This document shows, piece after piece, positions 31,045 to 42,369 of a DNA stretch of 64,000 nt. A model generated the notes under the pieces. It saw only the letters and a list, made by a program, of their open reading frames with translations, was not told the DNA's origin and searched no databases. Numbering within the stretch: position 1 is the stretch's first letter; every line of letters begins with the position of its first letter. The position numbers and the translations under genes are program-made. This DNA comes from Simmondsia chinensis (lineage: Eukaryota > Streptophyta > Magnoliopsida > Caryophyllales > Simmondsiaceae): NCBI GenBank assembly GCA_018398585.1, contig JAGTTD010000009.1, forward strand, positions 14,141,193 through 14,205,192, given 5' to 3'.

Positions 31045-31929
31045 GCCCTACAAAATAACAAAAATTTCAAATTAAGCAATTTCAAACACATAATCCAAGC
31101 CATCACATAAAGAAAATTAACGAAAGTATTAAACGGGGTTTACATAGTCACAACCCTTGAGACCACAACACAACCAAGGACCCCAATTTGATTTAATGAT
31201 GTGAACCTAGGTCTACAATTTAGGGTAGAAAACTAGAAATTGTTTCACTCACCGAATTTTAATGGAATTGTATGGTGAAATTTCAAAATTTTGGAGTTGA
31301 ACCGTAATAAGATTTTGAATTTCATATTACTTAAAATTGGATTCATAATGAGGATGATTCCAACCCGTCCCAACAAAATCACACCTTGTAGATAATGTCT
31401 TAAGAAAGAGGCTTGCCATGCTTCTTGTCCCTCCAGCTTTAGTATACTTACCAAGCCACTTTTGCATTTCCTCAACAAGATCACACAATTTTTCATTGGC
31501 GACTACAAGTGGTACTTGTATACAGCCCCTGCTTTCATCAATGCCTCTGGTACGCCCTACAAGATATAGCATTTTGGTGAATTACACCATAAGATATAAC
31601 AGGCATTTTGGTAAATCACATCATAAGATATAACAGAGCACCATACAAGAGATTAATAGGGAAACAATTTTTTGGCTTGTTAGTGTAAAGACATTGCCAA
31701 CTTTAATACTAGCTCTGCGACTCGTTAGCACATTCATAATTGTGTATTCAACTTCAACTAGAGGCACTGAAATGCAATAAGGAAAATTGTATCAACTAAA
31801 ATCCTCTTAGTTTGCAGCTCTGTCAAATATAACAAACAATCAAATCGGAATAAAATAAGTAAATAAGCACAAAAATAGAAAATTCAGTTTTTAATCATGC
31901 GAATCAAGTCATAATTTAAGCTGAGTTGA
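31045..31929 (-). other. CACTA interior with short unidentified frame
   Basis: The minus-strand frame 31572-31327 reads RTRGIDESRGCIQVPLVVAN then EKLCDLVEEMQKWLGKYTKA. The protein family was not recognised; it could be a degraded transposase or captured exon. A short direct repeat (CATAAGATATAACAG) occurs at about 31588 and 31622. Confidence 0.35.
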
Positions 31930-32250
31930 ATCGCGCTTTCACATTGGATGCCCAAACCCATATAAGCATTCATTTGTCTTACTGTCAATGAATCTTATAT
32001 ATTGGAGTGTGAAAATATAGGGTCGGAAAATGTAAAGTTCCCCTCAGCAGAACATAAACTGCATGAAGTAAGGAAAGTCTAAATTTGCGTGTAATATAAA
32101 CATAGCCCCATTGGGCAATGTAATTGTGATGTTTTCAACATGAGAGAGATCATGGAACAAGTTTCAATCTCTAAATATGGTTTGTGGCTCCAGAGTCTAT
32201 GGTCCACAAAATATTAGTCATAACCCAACTCAAAAAGTGGTATTGTATTT
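31930..32250 (-). pseudogene. copia protease relic inside CACTA element
   Basis: On the minus strand ILWTIDSGATNHI (about 32208-32170) is the copia protease active-site box, followed across frames by an ITLPNGA-like segment and a KTNECLYGFGHPM-like segment, the usual order before the pre-integrase domain. No LTRs could be linked to it. Confidence 0.6.
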
Positions 32251-32675
32251 CAACAAACAATATGAACTATTTGAACTAAAGATGTTTAGATTAGTGAAAG
32301 AATATAGTGCTAAGGAAGTAAAGGAATAGTTTTGTCTCATTGATTGGGAGTTGAGGTATACCAATAATTGTTGCACGGTTTTGATGTCAATTGAGGTGCA
32401 CAAAAAAAAGGTACATGTAATTTCTTTGGTGACTGAGTTGTCAGAGACATGATTTACTAAGTTATTCTCTAATCTTCATCTTCATGTATGCCACTAGTTG
32501 CCTTCACTTCTCTTTAACTGAGTAAAACCAATGCACTTGGTTTCACAAAACTAAAGGCAAATGGAGAATTTTTTTATCACATTGTATAGTGTAGAAAATC
32601 ATCGACCTATATGCACTCTATTAGAAGAGCAATTTTCACCATAATCTTGAGTAAACCAAATATAAGCATATGATG

Positions 32676-33075
32676 AACAATCTTATTATTCTCTTTCTCT
32701 AACTGATCATCAAAGCCAAAAGTAAATGATGTAACAATAATCCTTATTACCCTCTTTTGATGAAAAACAGACATTTGGCAAGGGAACCTGCAATAATCCT
32801 GCTCATATTTGAACAATCTTAGTATCCTCTTTCTCTAACTGATCGCTAAAGCCACAAGTAAATGATGTAGCAATAATCCTTATTACCCTCTTTTGATGAG
32901 AAACAGACATTTGGCAACGGAACCTACAATAATCCTGCTCATATTTGAACAATCTTAGTATCCTCTTTCTCTAACTGATCGCTAATGCCACAAGTAAATG
33001 ATGTAGCAATAATCCTTATTACCCTCTTTTGATGAGAAAAGACATTTGGCAAAGAAACCTACAACAACCCTAATG
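32676..33075. repeat. three tandem copies of a 136-bp unit
   Basis: Units start at 32676, 32812 and 32948 with AACAATCTTA and share TCTCTAACTGATC, AGTAAATGATGTA and ATCCTTATTACCCTCTTTTG. The second and third copies are more alike than the first. Confidence 0.88.
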
Positions 33076-33764
33076 TTCAACTATGTCGTTTGACTTTCAT
33101 ATTCCATCATGCACTCTGAGAAAAGTAACATCTTTCACTATTAAAAATCCAGAGAATTTTAACTTCCCAACACAATCAATTTGAAGCTCGAAACTTATAA
33201 GACTCCATAATACAAGTCACCAGTTCTTTGATAGTGCCATCCTAAATGCAATCTTTCCTCAATTTTAGTTCACTATCATTTTCTACAAGGAAGTTCCATA
33301 GAAGAATATCCTCCAAGAAGTCCAATACAGATAACTCAATCACAAATACAAAATGACACCAAATTCCTTGTATCACTCAACACTTCAGGCAAACCCATTG
33401 TATATAGTAGAACTGAAATCATTTCATGGAACCCTTGTTACTTACTCTCCTTGTAAAAATAATAATGACAAAATAGCGCGATAAACAAGGAGAACGTGAA
33501 CTGCCACAAGATTATATCTTAATAGTTCAATAACTTTCCCACAATTGTATCCATCATACAACATACTTGACCCCAATCATCATAATAGTTTTGTACCTAC
33601 TCTATTCATACAATATACAATAGAATGCAATAACCATCTCAAGTGCCAACCCCATAATAGCTATTCATACGTAAATTCCGGTGTTCAATATTTTCCCCGT
33701 CCCCATTCAATTTGTGTTTGCTATTTTCAATTTCTGATTCGGTAAATTCGTGGGTGGTCTTCAC

Positions 33765-34430
33765 AACTGGTATCAGAGCCCCAAGTGTAACCTAAATCGG
33801 AGACATAGCTGTGAGGGTGGGAGAAAAGGATAGCTGGCTGGTGTTTCTATTCAAACAAAGTACCCGTCGGAGTTCAGGTGGCCCTTGGTTAGGACGCACC
33901 TGAGAAAAACCAGCAGTGAGTGCGTGGCGCGTGAACGGTGGCCGCCCGTGGTGGTGAACGGAGGTGAAGAAAGACTAGATCGGAGTACCTGGGTTCTAAA
34001 TCTGGTGGTTCCCGAGCAAATCAGTGAACGGTGAGGCGCCGGAGGAGAAATCCAGCGGTGGCGTGTTGTTTATGCGCGCCTGAACAGTGACCAAGCGCAG
34101 TGGTGAGTCTTCGGCGGTTGACGTCGACAGTGAGCGAAGCAATGAGTCAAGGTGGTCCGTTTGGTGGCATGACAAGCAACGAAGCGGTGGTTCTACGAGT
34201 GGTGGCAGTGCGTTCGAAGGCCGGTGAAGGGCTGAACGAACCGCGAGTGAGTTTCTGGTCCACCGTGGTCGTCCCTCGAAGTCGGTGACCGGTGAGGGGA
34301 CTCCCGTGGTCGGACGGCCGTGGTCGCGGTGAGAGAGAGCAAAATGGCGGCGTGGTGAGACAAAGGAATTGGAGAGATGAGGGTAGAGAGAAGTGTAGGC
34401 TTGTTACCGAAAAATGAAATTAAAAAAACA
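33765..34430 (+). other. LTR end, primer site and GC-rich leader of an unidentified LTR element
   Basis: GGTCTTCACA ends at 33765, followed by AC and the perfect primer site TGGTATCAGAGC (33768-33779). The next 640 bp are GC-rich with many GGTGG words, unlike the AT-rich surroundings, and hold no gag that I recognise. The start of the LTR to the left was not located. Confidence 0.6.
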
Positions 34431-36044
34431 TTATTGTGACAATATTTAAGTAATTTATATTAATATTTGGTAAATATTTTATTACAATTTATAAAATTTA
34501 ATTTTAAAAGAAATATTGGCATGACATATATGCGTTATCGTAATCATTTACTATATCCGCATGTTTTGTATAAAATTGGTTAGATTTTTATAAAAATTCA
34601 ATAAAGTTCATATAAGGCACCCAGGTGATAGAATATTCAGACCCTAGGGTACCTCGTTCCATATATTGAAATGATAAGATACCTAAATAATAAATTTTTG
34701 TATTTGTTATATGTTGTTAAAATATGGTTTTGTATATCTTTTGATTAATTTACAATATTGCGTAAAATATTATGATATTTAAAAAAATGTCAAGATGATA
34801 ATATGATATTGTAACTCGTGATTTGGTGGGTTAACCCATAACTAAAATTCAGAGTAGGGATCTGTTTGGTTCATGAAATTGAAATCGGACTGTGGAATTG
34901 TAAGTTGAATTGTAATTGTACAACTAATTGCCTCAAGTTTTGAGTCAATCGAGTTAAATCATTCCGTAGTTCAGGTCTACGATCAAATGGATCATTTAGG
35001 ATTCAAATCATTTCAAGTTTTGAGTCAATTTGGGTTGCGTTTTAGTTGGTTGAATCATATGATGTTAAAGTCGATCAGATTTTGGGTTAATTAGATGGGT
35101 TCATTATAAGATTTAGGTTACCATGGTTCGGATTTGAATTGGGTGGGGCGATTTAGGGCTCCAGTCATCTTGGTTTGCAGGTTAATAAGGTTGGGTAGTT
35201 TCTACTAGATCGGGTCAAACTTTGATTGGACTGAGTCATTTTTTGGGTTATTTTTAGTATTAGTCATCTCAAGGTGTTGGGTCAATTAGGTTGTATTATA
35301 TCAAGTTTTGGATCAACTCCATTGGGTCTTGTTTAAGTCAGACATGAGTCAGGTAGGATCAGTTTGGGTTTTAAGTCATCTAGAATTTTAAGTCCATCAG
35401 GTTGGATACTTTGAACTCGGAGTTAGATCGGGTTTGGTTGAGGTCGGGTTATATCAGTTTGGGTTCAAATCATTCAAGTACAATCATTTTGTGTTTCACG
35501 TCAAATTTAGGTTGGGTTAGGTGTTTCAATTTCAGGTCATCTTGGGTCTCGATATTATAATTGAGTTAGGTCATTTAGGGTTTCTGATCAGTAGAGGTAA
35601 TATAGAACTGCAATTCCTCACTTCATTCCATGTATGAAAAAGATTTTTAGGTAAAATCCAATTCACTAATGAATTGCGTAGTGGAATAATTCTAATTCGT
35701 GAACCCAACAACAAACCTTAATTTCAAGCTTAACCCCAACCCAATTTCAGGCTTAAATATCATGTGTCAAATATGATCCAATAAAACTGATCACTTAGAT
35801 ACCTATCCAATTTCAATAGTAAGATACCTAATTGATAAAATTTTAAAATTTCAAACTACCTAAATGATAAAATTTATAATATACAATGGAATACTTTCTA
35901 TTATCAACAATTAGTTAATTAATCAATTTAATCAATAAAATATATAAATGAACTCATTGTCACATGATTTAAGATTAATAATGAACTGGCGTGATAAAAA
36001 ATTGACTCTTGGTAAAAAGGAAATATTTGAAAGTTGAGTTGTAT
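34431..36044. other. AT-rich CACTA interior with degenerate GGGTT-type minisatellite
   Basis: No gene. From about 34990 to 35590 diverged words of the type TTTGGGTTnAGGTCAT and TCAGGTTGGG recur irregularly, a decayed minisatellite. Confidence 0.5.
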
Positions 36045-36300
36045 AGCTCACAATCAAAGCAACAAGTTACAAAGTGTTGCCTATTATTGCAACACTCAAC
36101 TAACTGTTACCCTTGGTTGAACAAATGCAACAGTTTTTCACTTCTATTGCCTTCAACATCAAAGGCAACGGTTTTAGAACAGTTGCCATAAGATTTATAC
36201 ATCAAAATTGAGGATGAAGGCAACAACATAAGAAGTGTTGCCTTTGACTAGTTTAGGCAACACTTTTTACTACCGTTGCAAATTTTCCGTTGCCTATATC
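36045..36300. repeat. right subterminal repeat array of CACTA element
   Basis: The words GTGTTGCC, GGCAACGGTTTT, GTTGCCTTTG and CCGTTGCC recur in both orientations, mirroring the left array. Confidence 0.85.
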
Positions 36301-36316
36301 CATTTATTTTGTAGTG

Positions 36317-36860
36317 AGGACGGAGAAGTGGACGCAGATGTCAACAACAGAATTAAAACGGGTTGGCATAAATGGAGGTTGGGATCCGCAGCGCTGTGCG
36401 ATAGGAAGTTCCCGTTAAAGCTAAAGGGTAAATACTACAAGACGGTAGTGAGACCTGCTATGACTTATTGAGCAGAGTGCTGGCCAGTAAAGTGTCATCA
36501 CACGCAGAAGCTCAAAGTGGCAGAGATGAGGATGTTAAGATGGATACGCGGACACACAAGGAAGGACAGGATTAGAAATGACGTCATAAGAAGTAAAGTA
36601 GGCATTGCCCCGATAGAGGACAAGCTGAGGGAGTAATGGCTGCGGTGGTTTGGGCATGTTAGGACGAGACCCACCAATGCCCCTGTCAGGAGATGCGAGC
36701 AACTTCATATTATAGATGGAAAGAGAAGGAGAGGTCGGCCTAAGAAGAGATGGATGGAGACGATCCGACGAGACCTAGCATATCTGAACCTGAATGTAGA
36801 GTTGGCCCTAGATAGAACTTAGTGGAGGATTAGTATAGGTGTACCATATGTAGCTGAGTA
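36317..36860 (+). pseudogene. RTE-type LINE RT, part 2 and C-terminus
   Basis: Directly after the CACTA target copy: GEVDADVNNRIKTGWHKWRL, LCDRKFPLKLKGKYYKTVVR, PAMTY, stop, [84 protein letters not shown]. This is the complete C-terminal third of a plant RTE ORF, with stops at about 36468 and 36634. Confidence 0.9.
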
Positions 36861-37084
36861 GGAGCATCGTGCTATAGTAGGCTCGTACTACTAACAGTGA
36901 AAGCTTGGCCGTGTTCCGGCATAGTTTGGCTGCCAGTGCTCCTACGGTTGGATGGAGACTACTCGATAGATGCGAATAGAAGAAGAGGCCGGCCAAACGA
37001 AAATTGACCAGAGGTGCCTAGAGTGGTCTAGAGATTCACCATTGCCCGTTAGGAGATGCTCACATCTATGTATAGGGATATCTA
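36861..37084. other. RTE 3' flank
   Basis: Continues the 3' region of the LINE (GCTCGTACTACTAACAG). No gene is seen. Confidence 0.5.
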
Positions 37085-37260
37085 ATCCTCCACTTGAGAC
37101 TACAAGATATAGAAGAATTCCATGAAGGCAATCCGATAGGATCTCGCCTACCTCAACCCAAAAGAAGTGACGACCCTAATTTGAGCTTAGTGGAGGAAGA
37201 GTATAGGGATATCTAATATAGCTGTGTAGGTGCATTCAGCATCGGCAAGCAGTGGCAGGC
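37085..37260 (+). pseudogene. second copy of RTE LINE 3' end
   Basis: GGCAATCCGATAGGATCTCGC and AGCTTAGTGGAGGAAGAGTAT repeat, with changes, the end of the frame at 36755-36850 (GACGATCCGACGAGACC, AACTTAGTGGAGGATTAGTAT). It is a separate truncated insertion or a duplication of the tail. Confidence 0.65.
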
Positions 37261-37329
37261 TCGTTTGCATACACGTAGTACAGGTGTTGGTTTAGTCGCT
37301 TAGGACTCCTAGGATCTAGCACCGTGGGA

Positions 37330-37414
37330 TATAGCGTCACTCTCTATACTCCACTCTTCTCTATTACGCTACACTCTCCGACTCTCTCTATCTCTCCCTC
37401 TTTCACTCCACCCC

Positions 37415-37448
<34 letters not shown>

Positions 37449-37519
37449 TCCCCTATCTCTCTACTGTCTGTTACGCTCTAACCCATCCTATGATTGCACT
37501 AGAGCACATGTATAAACCG

Positions 37520-37559
<40 letters not shown>
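37330..37559. repeat. CT microsatellite and long C homopolymers
   Basis: A run of 15 C (37411-37425) is followed by a CT repeat to about 37449, then another block and a run of 40 C (37520-37559). Confidence 0.9.
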
Positions 37560-37560
<1 letters not shown>

Positions 37561-37714
37561 CCCTTCGTGCTTGTATGCTCCCACGCGCATACATACTTAG
37601 ATACTTGCATGCTTATTTCACTAATTCATGTGTGAATTCATTTGTGATTAATTCATTGGTGATAAACTGATTATTTACTTACAAGCGTACACACACCCAT
37701 CCTTAATTGGATCA

Positions 37715-37848
37715 AATAAAAGGTTGGGGGACCTCAGAAACAGTCTCTCGTCAGGGTCTCACCCTAATGGGGTAAGATTGCAGACATCCTTCCCCTCCCA
37801 GACCCCGCCCGAGCGGGAGCCCTCCAGCACTGGGTTTGTTGTTGTTCT
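37715..37848 (+). mobile_element. Au-like SINE, 5'-truncated
   Basis: AGGTTGGGGGACCTCAGAAAC is followed by a TCTCACCCTAATGGGGTAAG block, CAGACCCCGCCC, GCGGGAGCCCTCCAGCACTG and the tail GGTTTGTTGTTGTT. Same 3' domain as 39841-40362 and 30939-31028. No target duplication was found. Confidence 0.75.
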
Positions 37849-37959
37849 CTCCACAGTGTGGTTCCATCGCTTTGTAAGACATTTCTATTGTAGTCTTCTT
37901 CGTAGTTGTGTTTGAACATTTTCTATATGATAGATTGAACACTAATTGTCTTTTCTAGA

Positions 37960-38282
37960 AAAATGACTTGTCTTTAGAAGAACTTGTGGAACATCTGAAA
38001 ATTGAAGAGGAAAATAGACTAAAGGACAAGGCAATCGCGCATTCTGATTATTCAAAAGTTAACATTGTCAAAGCAAACATTAGTGCTTCTAATAGGTTTA
38101 AATGTAAAGGAAAAATGCAACACTCCAACCTCAAGTCCAGGGGAAAATTAACAAGTCAAAACCCAAATTCTGAGGAGAATGCTAATTCTGTGGAAAACAT
38201 GGACATACAGCAAATAATTGCAGAAACAAGAAGAATCATCCCAAAGATAGCTAGAATCAAGCCAATCTATCATAAAACATAG
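37960..38282 (+). pseudogene. Copia-C gag C-terminal half
   Basis: MSLEELVEHLKIEEENRLKD then KAIAHSDYSKVNIVKANISA is the region between the UBN2 capsid and the zinc knuckle. The knuckle itself is not recognisable. Confidence 0.75.
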
Positions 38283-38284
38283 TA

Positions 38285-39320
38285 GTTGTGGTCTCAAAAG
38301 TGAACTTGGTGAACAATGGATAGTAGAAACGGGCACCCCACTGGACATATTTATGCACCTTAGAGCATGTTTAAAGAATAACAAAAGGTGAATGATGGTG
38401 ACATGGTCTATATGGGAAATTCAAAAACCATACCAATCCTCTGAAAAAGAAGATTTCTTTAAAACTCACCTTTGGTGAAATGCTTACTTTAACAAATGTG
38501 CTGCATGTGGCTAATATACGTAAGAACTTGATATCTATTAATCTTCTTATTAAAGTTTGTCTGACATTAGCTTTTTACTCTAATAGACTTATGCTAACTA
38601 GGAACGGCGAATTTATGGGTAAAAGTTAGTGTAATGGGGGTTTAATTCTAATTGCATCTATGGCAATAATGCAAGTAATTCTGCTTATATCGCTAAATCT
38701 CTTGATTCATGACATGCTCACTTAAGACATATGAATGTTAACTCCATCAAACGATTAAGAAAATTGAACTTAATTCTTGATTTTAGCAACACAGTTTTTT
38801 TGTAAGTGTGAAGTATGCATAGAAGCTAAACATGCTAAGAAGCCTTTTAAATCGGTTGAAAGACATATTGAACTTCTTAAGTAAGTCCATATTGACTTAG
38901 GGGATTTTAAAATCAAATGAGTAAGAGTGGTAAAAGATATTGAATAACCTTTTTCGTTGACCATTTTAGTTACACCATGGTATATCTCCTTAGGAGTAAA
39001 AATGAGGCAGAAAAAATGTTCATAAAATATAAAGCTGAGGTTGAAAACCAACTAGGAAGAAAAATAAAAAGACTTAGATTGGATAGAGGAGGTGAATATG
39101 ACCCTACTTTCCTTAAGAAAATTTGTGAAGAAAATAGAATAGTACGTAACAAATTGCTCCCTACTATCCAGAGTCAAATTGTACCGAAAAGAAAAATAGA
39201 ACACTGAAAAACATGGTAAATTTCATGCTTATTAGTGTTAGACTTCCTAATAGGATGCCGGGAGAGGTGATTCTATCTGCCTGTCATGTTCTAAATTGAG
39301 TGACACACAAGACTCTTGAC
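38285..39320 (+). pseudogene. Copia-C protease, pre-integrase and integrase
   Basis: The protease box at about 38310 reads WIVETGTPLDIF, with Glu in place of the catalytic Asp. LRHMNVNSIKRLRKLNL is the pre-integrase. The integrase shows FFVDHFSYTMVYLLRSKNEA, KYKAEVENQLGRKIKRLRLD and RGGEY (second Asp). The Glu region near 39180 is frameshifted. Stops occur throughout. Confidence 0.75.
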
Positions 39321-39597
39321 AAAACCCCTCATGAGCTATGTAAAGGACATGCTCCTAATTTGAATTACCTATGGTTGGACTACCTGATTTTCAATGAAAC
39401 AAAATTAGCCCTAAGATTATTGATTTCATATTTATTGAATATGTCTCTCATAGTGCAACATATTGAATTTTGATCAACGACTTTTTGCATGCGATAGTAT
39501 AATGGAATCTTGAGATTCTAAGTTTTTCAAACATATATTTCCCGTGAAAGCTAACACCCTTTCATGACTATCAATCTAGCCTTTTCCGTCATGCTTA

Positions 39598-40452
39598 ATG
39601 CCCTTTAGCGTTGAAAACACTAACGAAATTGACACTCCTGAAATAAGGAGTAAAAGAGCTAGGAAAGAAAACAGCTTTGGACCCGATTTTATCACTACCT
39701 TCTTAACTAAACATATTGAGATAAATAAAGAAATAGTGCATGTTTATATGTTAGAGGAAGAACCAAAAACCTATAAGGAGGTGATGAAATTTGTTGACTT
39801 TACATTCTCGAAAAAGATCATAAATAATGAACTACAGTCAACAACAACAACAAACCCAGTGCCTCTAAGGGCTCCCGCAAAAGCAGGGTCTGGGGGGGTA
39901 TATGTACGCAGCCTTCCCCCTCCAGGTGGCTACCCTGAAGAGAGGCTGTTTCCGAGGACCCCCAGCTTGAGAAGCTGGTCCATAGCAAAGAGCCAAAGAC
40001 CTGGCAAAAACAGAAAAAGCATCAAGTGCATGAGTAAAGCAAACTCACGGCAGGCACACTACAAGCAAAGCAGCAGGCTCAAAGCATGCCACATCAAGCG
40101 CAGATCAACATATAAGATGAAGATAAATATATGATAGGGAAAAAGGATAGAGATAGAGATAGAGATAGAAGGGGAGAGAAAGGGAAGGAGATAGGGGTAG
40201 GGGTAGGGATAGATTGAGAGGAAGATAAAGATAAGTAGACAAGTAGCAGCATACATCCTCGTGAGATCCATAAATAGCCTACGTGCGCCAAGAGGACCTA
40301 GCAATGGTAAGCTGGACTACCCTACTCCAACCGGAACATCTAATACCCCTATGCTGGCCCTCCATAAATAATGAACTACAGTCAATTCTCAATAATCACA
40401 CATGGGAACAGGTAAACATTCCTAAAGGATGTAAACCGACTGTAGTGGGTAT
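39598..40452 (+). pseudogene. Copia-C integrase-RT linker and RT start, split by a SINE
   Basis: RSKRARKENSFGPDFITTFL and EEEPKTYKEVMKFVDFTFSK lead into the RVT_2 domain. The frame breaks at the SINE and continues after it as NNELQSILNNHTWEQVNIPK then GCKP. It ends at the Gypsy-C border. Confidence 0.78.
39841..40362 (-). mobile_element. long SINE (522 bp) with Au-like 3' domain
   Basis: The insert is bounded by a perfect 22-bp direct repeat (39819-39840 and 40363-40384, beginning CATAAATAATG and ending CTACAGTCA). On the minus strand the 3' ~150 bp is the Au-type domain (CGGAAACAGCCTCTCTTCAG, GGCTGCGTACATATACC, GGGAGCCCTTAGAGGCACTG) with a TTGTTGTTGTTG tail. The first ~370 bp is unrelated to 5S or the other heads and contains a GATAGA/CCCCTA microsatellite. 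I could not place pol III boxes with confidence. Confidence 0.85.
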
Positions 40453-42369
40453 TGATGCATTTTAAAAGTGTGTTAAAAATCATATACTCGCAAGCGTACA
40501 TGATCATCGTAGCATAGTCAGGTATACGAATGTCGTATCAACAGGAAACTAGAGTTAAGTTAGATTTAGTTGTTAATGAGTGGTTAGAATTGGGTTTTTA
40601 TTTGTCTAAATGATTTATAAACTTAATTAATAAAACTAACTAAAAACTAAAGGTGTCAATCCATTGAATTTAGTTAAGGGAATGAATAGCTTTACTCGTA
40701 TTCTGTCATTATATTCTACTATGATAATGATTTAAGAGAATTGGGCTAAGCCTGTGTAATATTTAAACTAGGGTGTAGGGTAATGAACTAGTCTAAGGGC
40801 ATAACCTATCATATCACCCTATATATAGCATAGGTTATCTCATTAGCACTACTTAATTCTTTTCTTGCTCCTAAATTAATATTAAACTTAAACTAATACT
40901 TAAGTTAGGGCTTAGGCTAATGAACTATTATAAAGGCATAACCCATCTTATCACCCTAGGTGTAGCATGGATTATTACAACAGCACTAACAAATTCTTTT
41001 GTCACTCCTAATTAAGTATTAGTTTGTATAAAATATTGTGTTTAGGGTTGGGTACAACCTCAATCCTAACCACGAGCGAAAACAAGTTATGTTGTGGTGC
41101 AGGCCACCAGCTCATAGACAAATGCTAATAATTTGGAGGTCTTAATATGGCTACGAGCACACATAAAGAAAAACAGACAATAGTCATAAATTCCGCACAG
41201 GGGTCCATACATAACATTACAAAACCATTGTCAAAGGCATAGTATAAATCTAGGATACGGATGACTACCCGTCCTTCATCCCTAAACTAAAAGTGTACAC
41301 CTCCATGGAAGTTCTAAAAATCATGACGTCTAAAAGAGACAACAAACAATGAATAAAACTATAGACTTGAAGACTCCCTCAATTGACGTTGACCTTGATC
41401 CTTGCTTTGATTCCCCCAGCACTCCGACCACCTGCGTTTGAGAATCCCTTGGATCTTGTAGCGGCTTTAGGAAGGAGAGGAGGAGAGGAAACATGGAAAA
41501 AGATGGAAAAATAGATCTTTGCCTCTCTATTTATCGGTGGGCTGTGGTCTGGGGTACGCTTCAGATGCCCCCCGATTAATTGGCTAAATCAGTTGATTGA
41601 TCGGCCATCATTGATAGCTTGCACAATTAATTTAAAACATGCGTAAATTTTGATTCATAAGAAGTTACGGGCCAAATTAATCGAAGCTCTTGAAGAGATC
41701 TACATGGGCCTTATGGTTTCGTCAGTGTATTGGCAAATTATTGGGTCATAAATACTCTTCTTTTAACCTTTTGCTTGTTTTAAGCTTGACCGATTGCAAA
41801 AAATGCATGGCCAATTGATCCACGCGCCCAAGGAAAGACTCTTTTTGACGGAATCACAACCTAATGGGTGCTTTATTTTTACACTGGTTGGGTTTCTCCG
41901 AATAGTTTTTAAATATGACTCAATTGTGCTTGATTCTACAGTTTTTCATCCTTTGTTTGCTCCATTGCACTCCAAGCTTAAATGTACCTAGATTACCAAA
42001 AAAAAAAAAAAAAAAAAAAAAAAACCCATAAAGGAAAAGGAACATACCCAGTGCCTCAAGGGCTCCCACCTACGTAGAGTTTGGGGGGGGGGGGGGGGGG
42101 GGGGGTACCCGGCCTTCCCCCTTCAGGGTGTCAACCTGAAGAGAGGCTGTTTCCCAATGCCCCCAACCTGAAGGTGAGGACTTCCTAGGAGGTCACCCAT
42201 CCTGGTACTACTCTCGCCCAAGCACGCTTAACTTCAGAGTTCTAATGGGACCCGGTGATGGTGTGTTGGTGCCCTCTTTGGTTAAAAAAAAAAAAAAAAC
42301 AAACAAACATGTAAAAGTTAAATAGGTTGCAGGAATGAGAATTAAAATATGTAAATATATGGTACATCA
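40453..42369 (-). repeat. 3' LTR of Gypsy-C
   Basis: On the minus strand it starts TGATGTACC right after a GGAGTGGGTTTGGAGACGT purine-rich tract and ends AAAATGCATCA. It contains a 5S-headed SINE (42033-42281), an A-run at 42001-42024 and a decayed CCGATTAATTGG / GATTGATCGG stretch near 41570-41600. The other LTR is not in the window. Confidence 0.75.
42033..42281 (-). mobile_element. SINE with 5S rRNA head, second copy
   Basis: On the minus strand it begins CCAAAGAGGGCACCAACAC, passes through 5S rRNA sequence (CCCATTAGAACTCTGAAGTT, AAGCGTGCTTGGGCGAGAGT, AGTACCAGGATGGGTGACCT) and the Au-like body (AAACAGCCTCTCTTCAGG, GGGAGCCCTTGAGGCACTGG), and ends ATGTTCCTTTTCC. Ends and order equal those of 312-576. 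A run of 23 G (42083-42105) corresponds to the C-run of copy 1. A-rich flanks obscure the target duplication. Confidence 0.85.

Larger units (their letters stand above)
30255..36316. mobile_element. CACTA (En/Spm-like) DNA transposon
   Basis: The left end is CACTACAACATAAATGG and the reverse complement of the right end is CACTACAAAATAAATGG. The element is flanked by AGG at 30252-30254 and 36317-36319, the 3-bp duplication of this superfamily. Both subterminal regions (30275-30665 and 36045-36300) are packed with GGCAACGGTTnn/CCGTTGCC-type motifs in both directions, the usual transposase-binding repeats. It splits an RTE LINE whose frame resumes on the other side. No recognisable TNPD/TNPA frame was found; the 6.06-kb interior is filled with other repeats. 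Confidence 0.93.
37870..40452 (+). mobile_element. copia fragment Copia-C
   Basis: A plus-strand copia without LTRs: gag (37960-38280), protease (38290-38350), pre-integrase and integrase (38680-39310), linker and RT start (39598-40440). It is cut at 40452 by the end of the Gypsy-C LTR (TGATGCATT) in the middle of GCKPTVVG-type RT sequence. A 522-bp SINE interrupts the RT start. It is Tnt1/Tork-like in wording. Confidence 0.8.
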
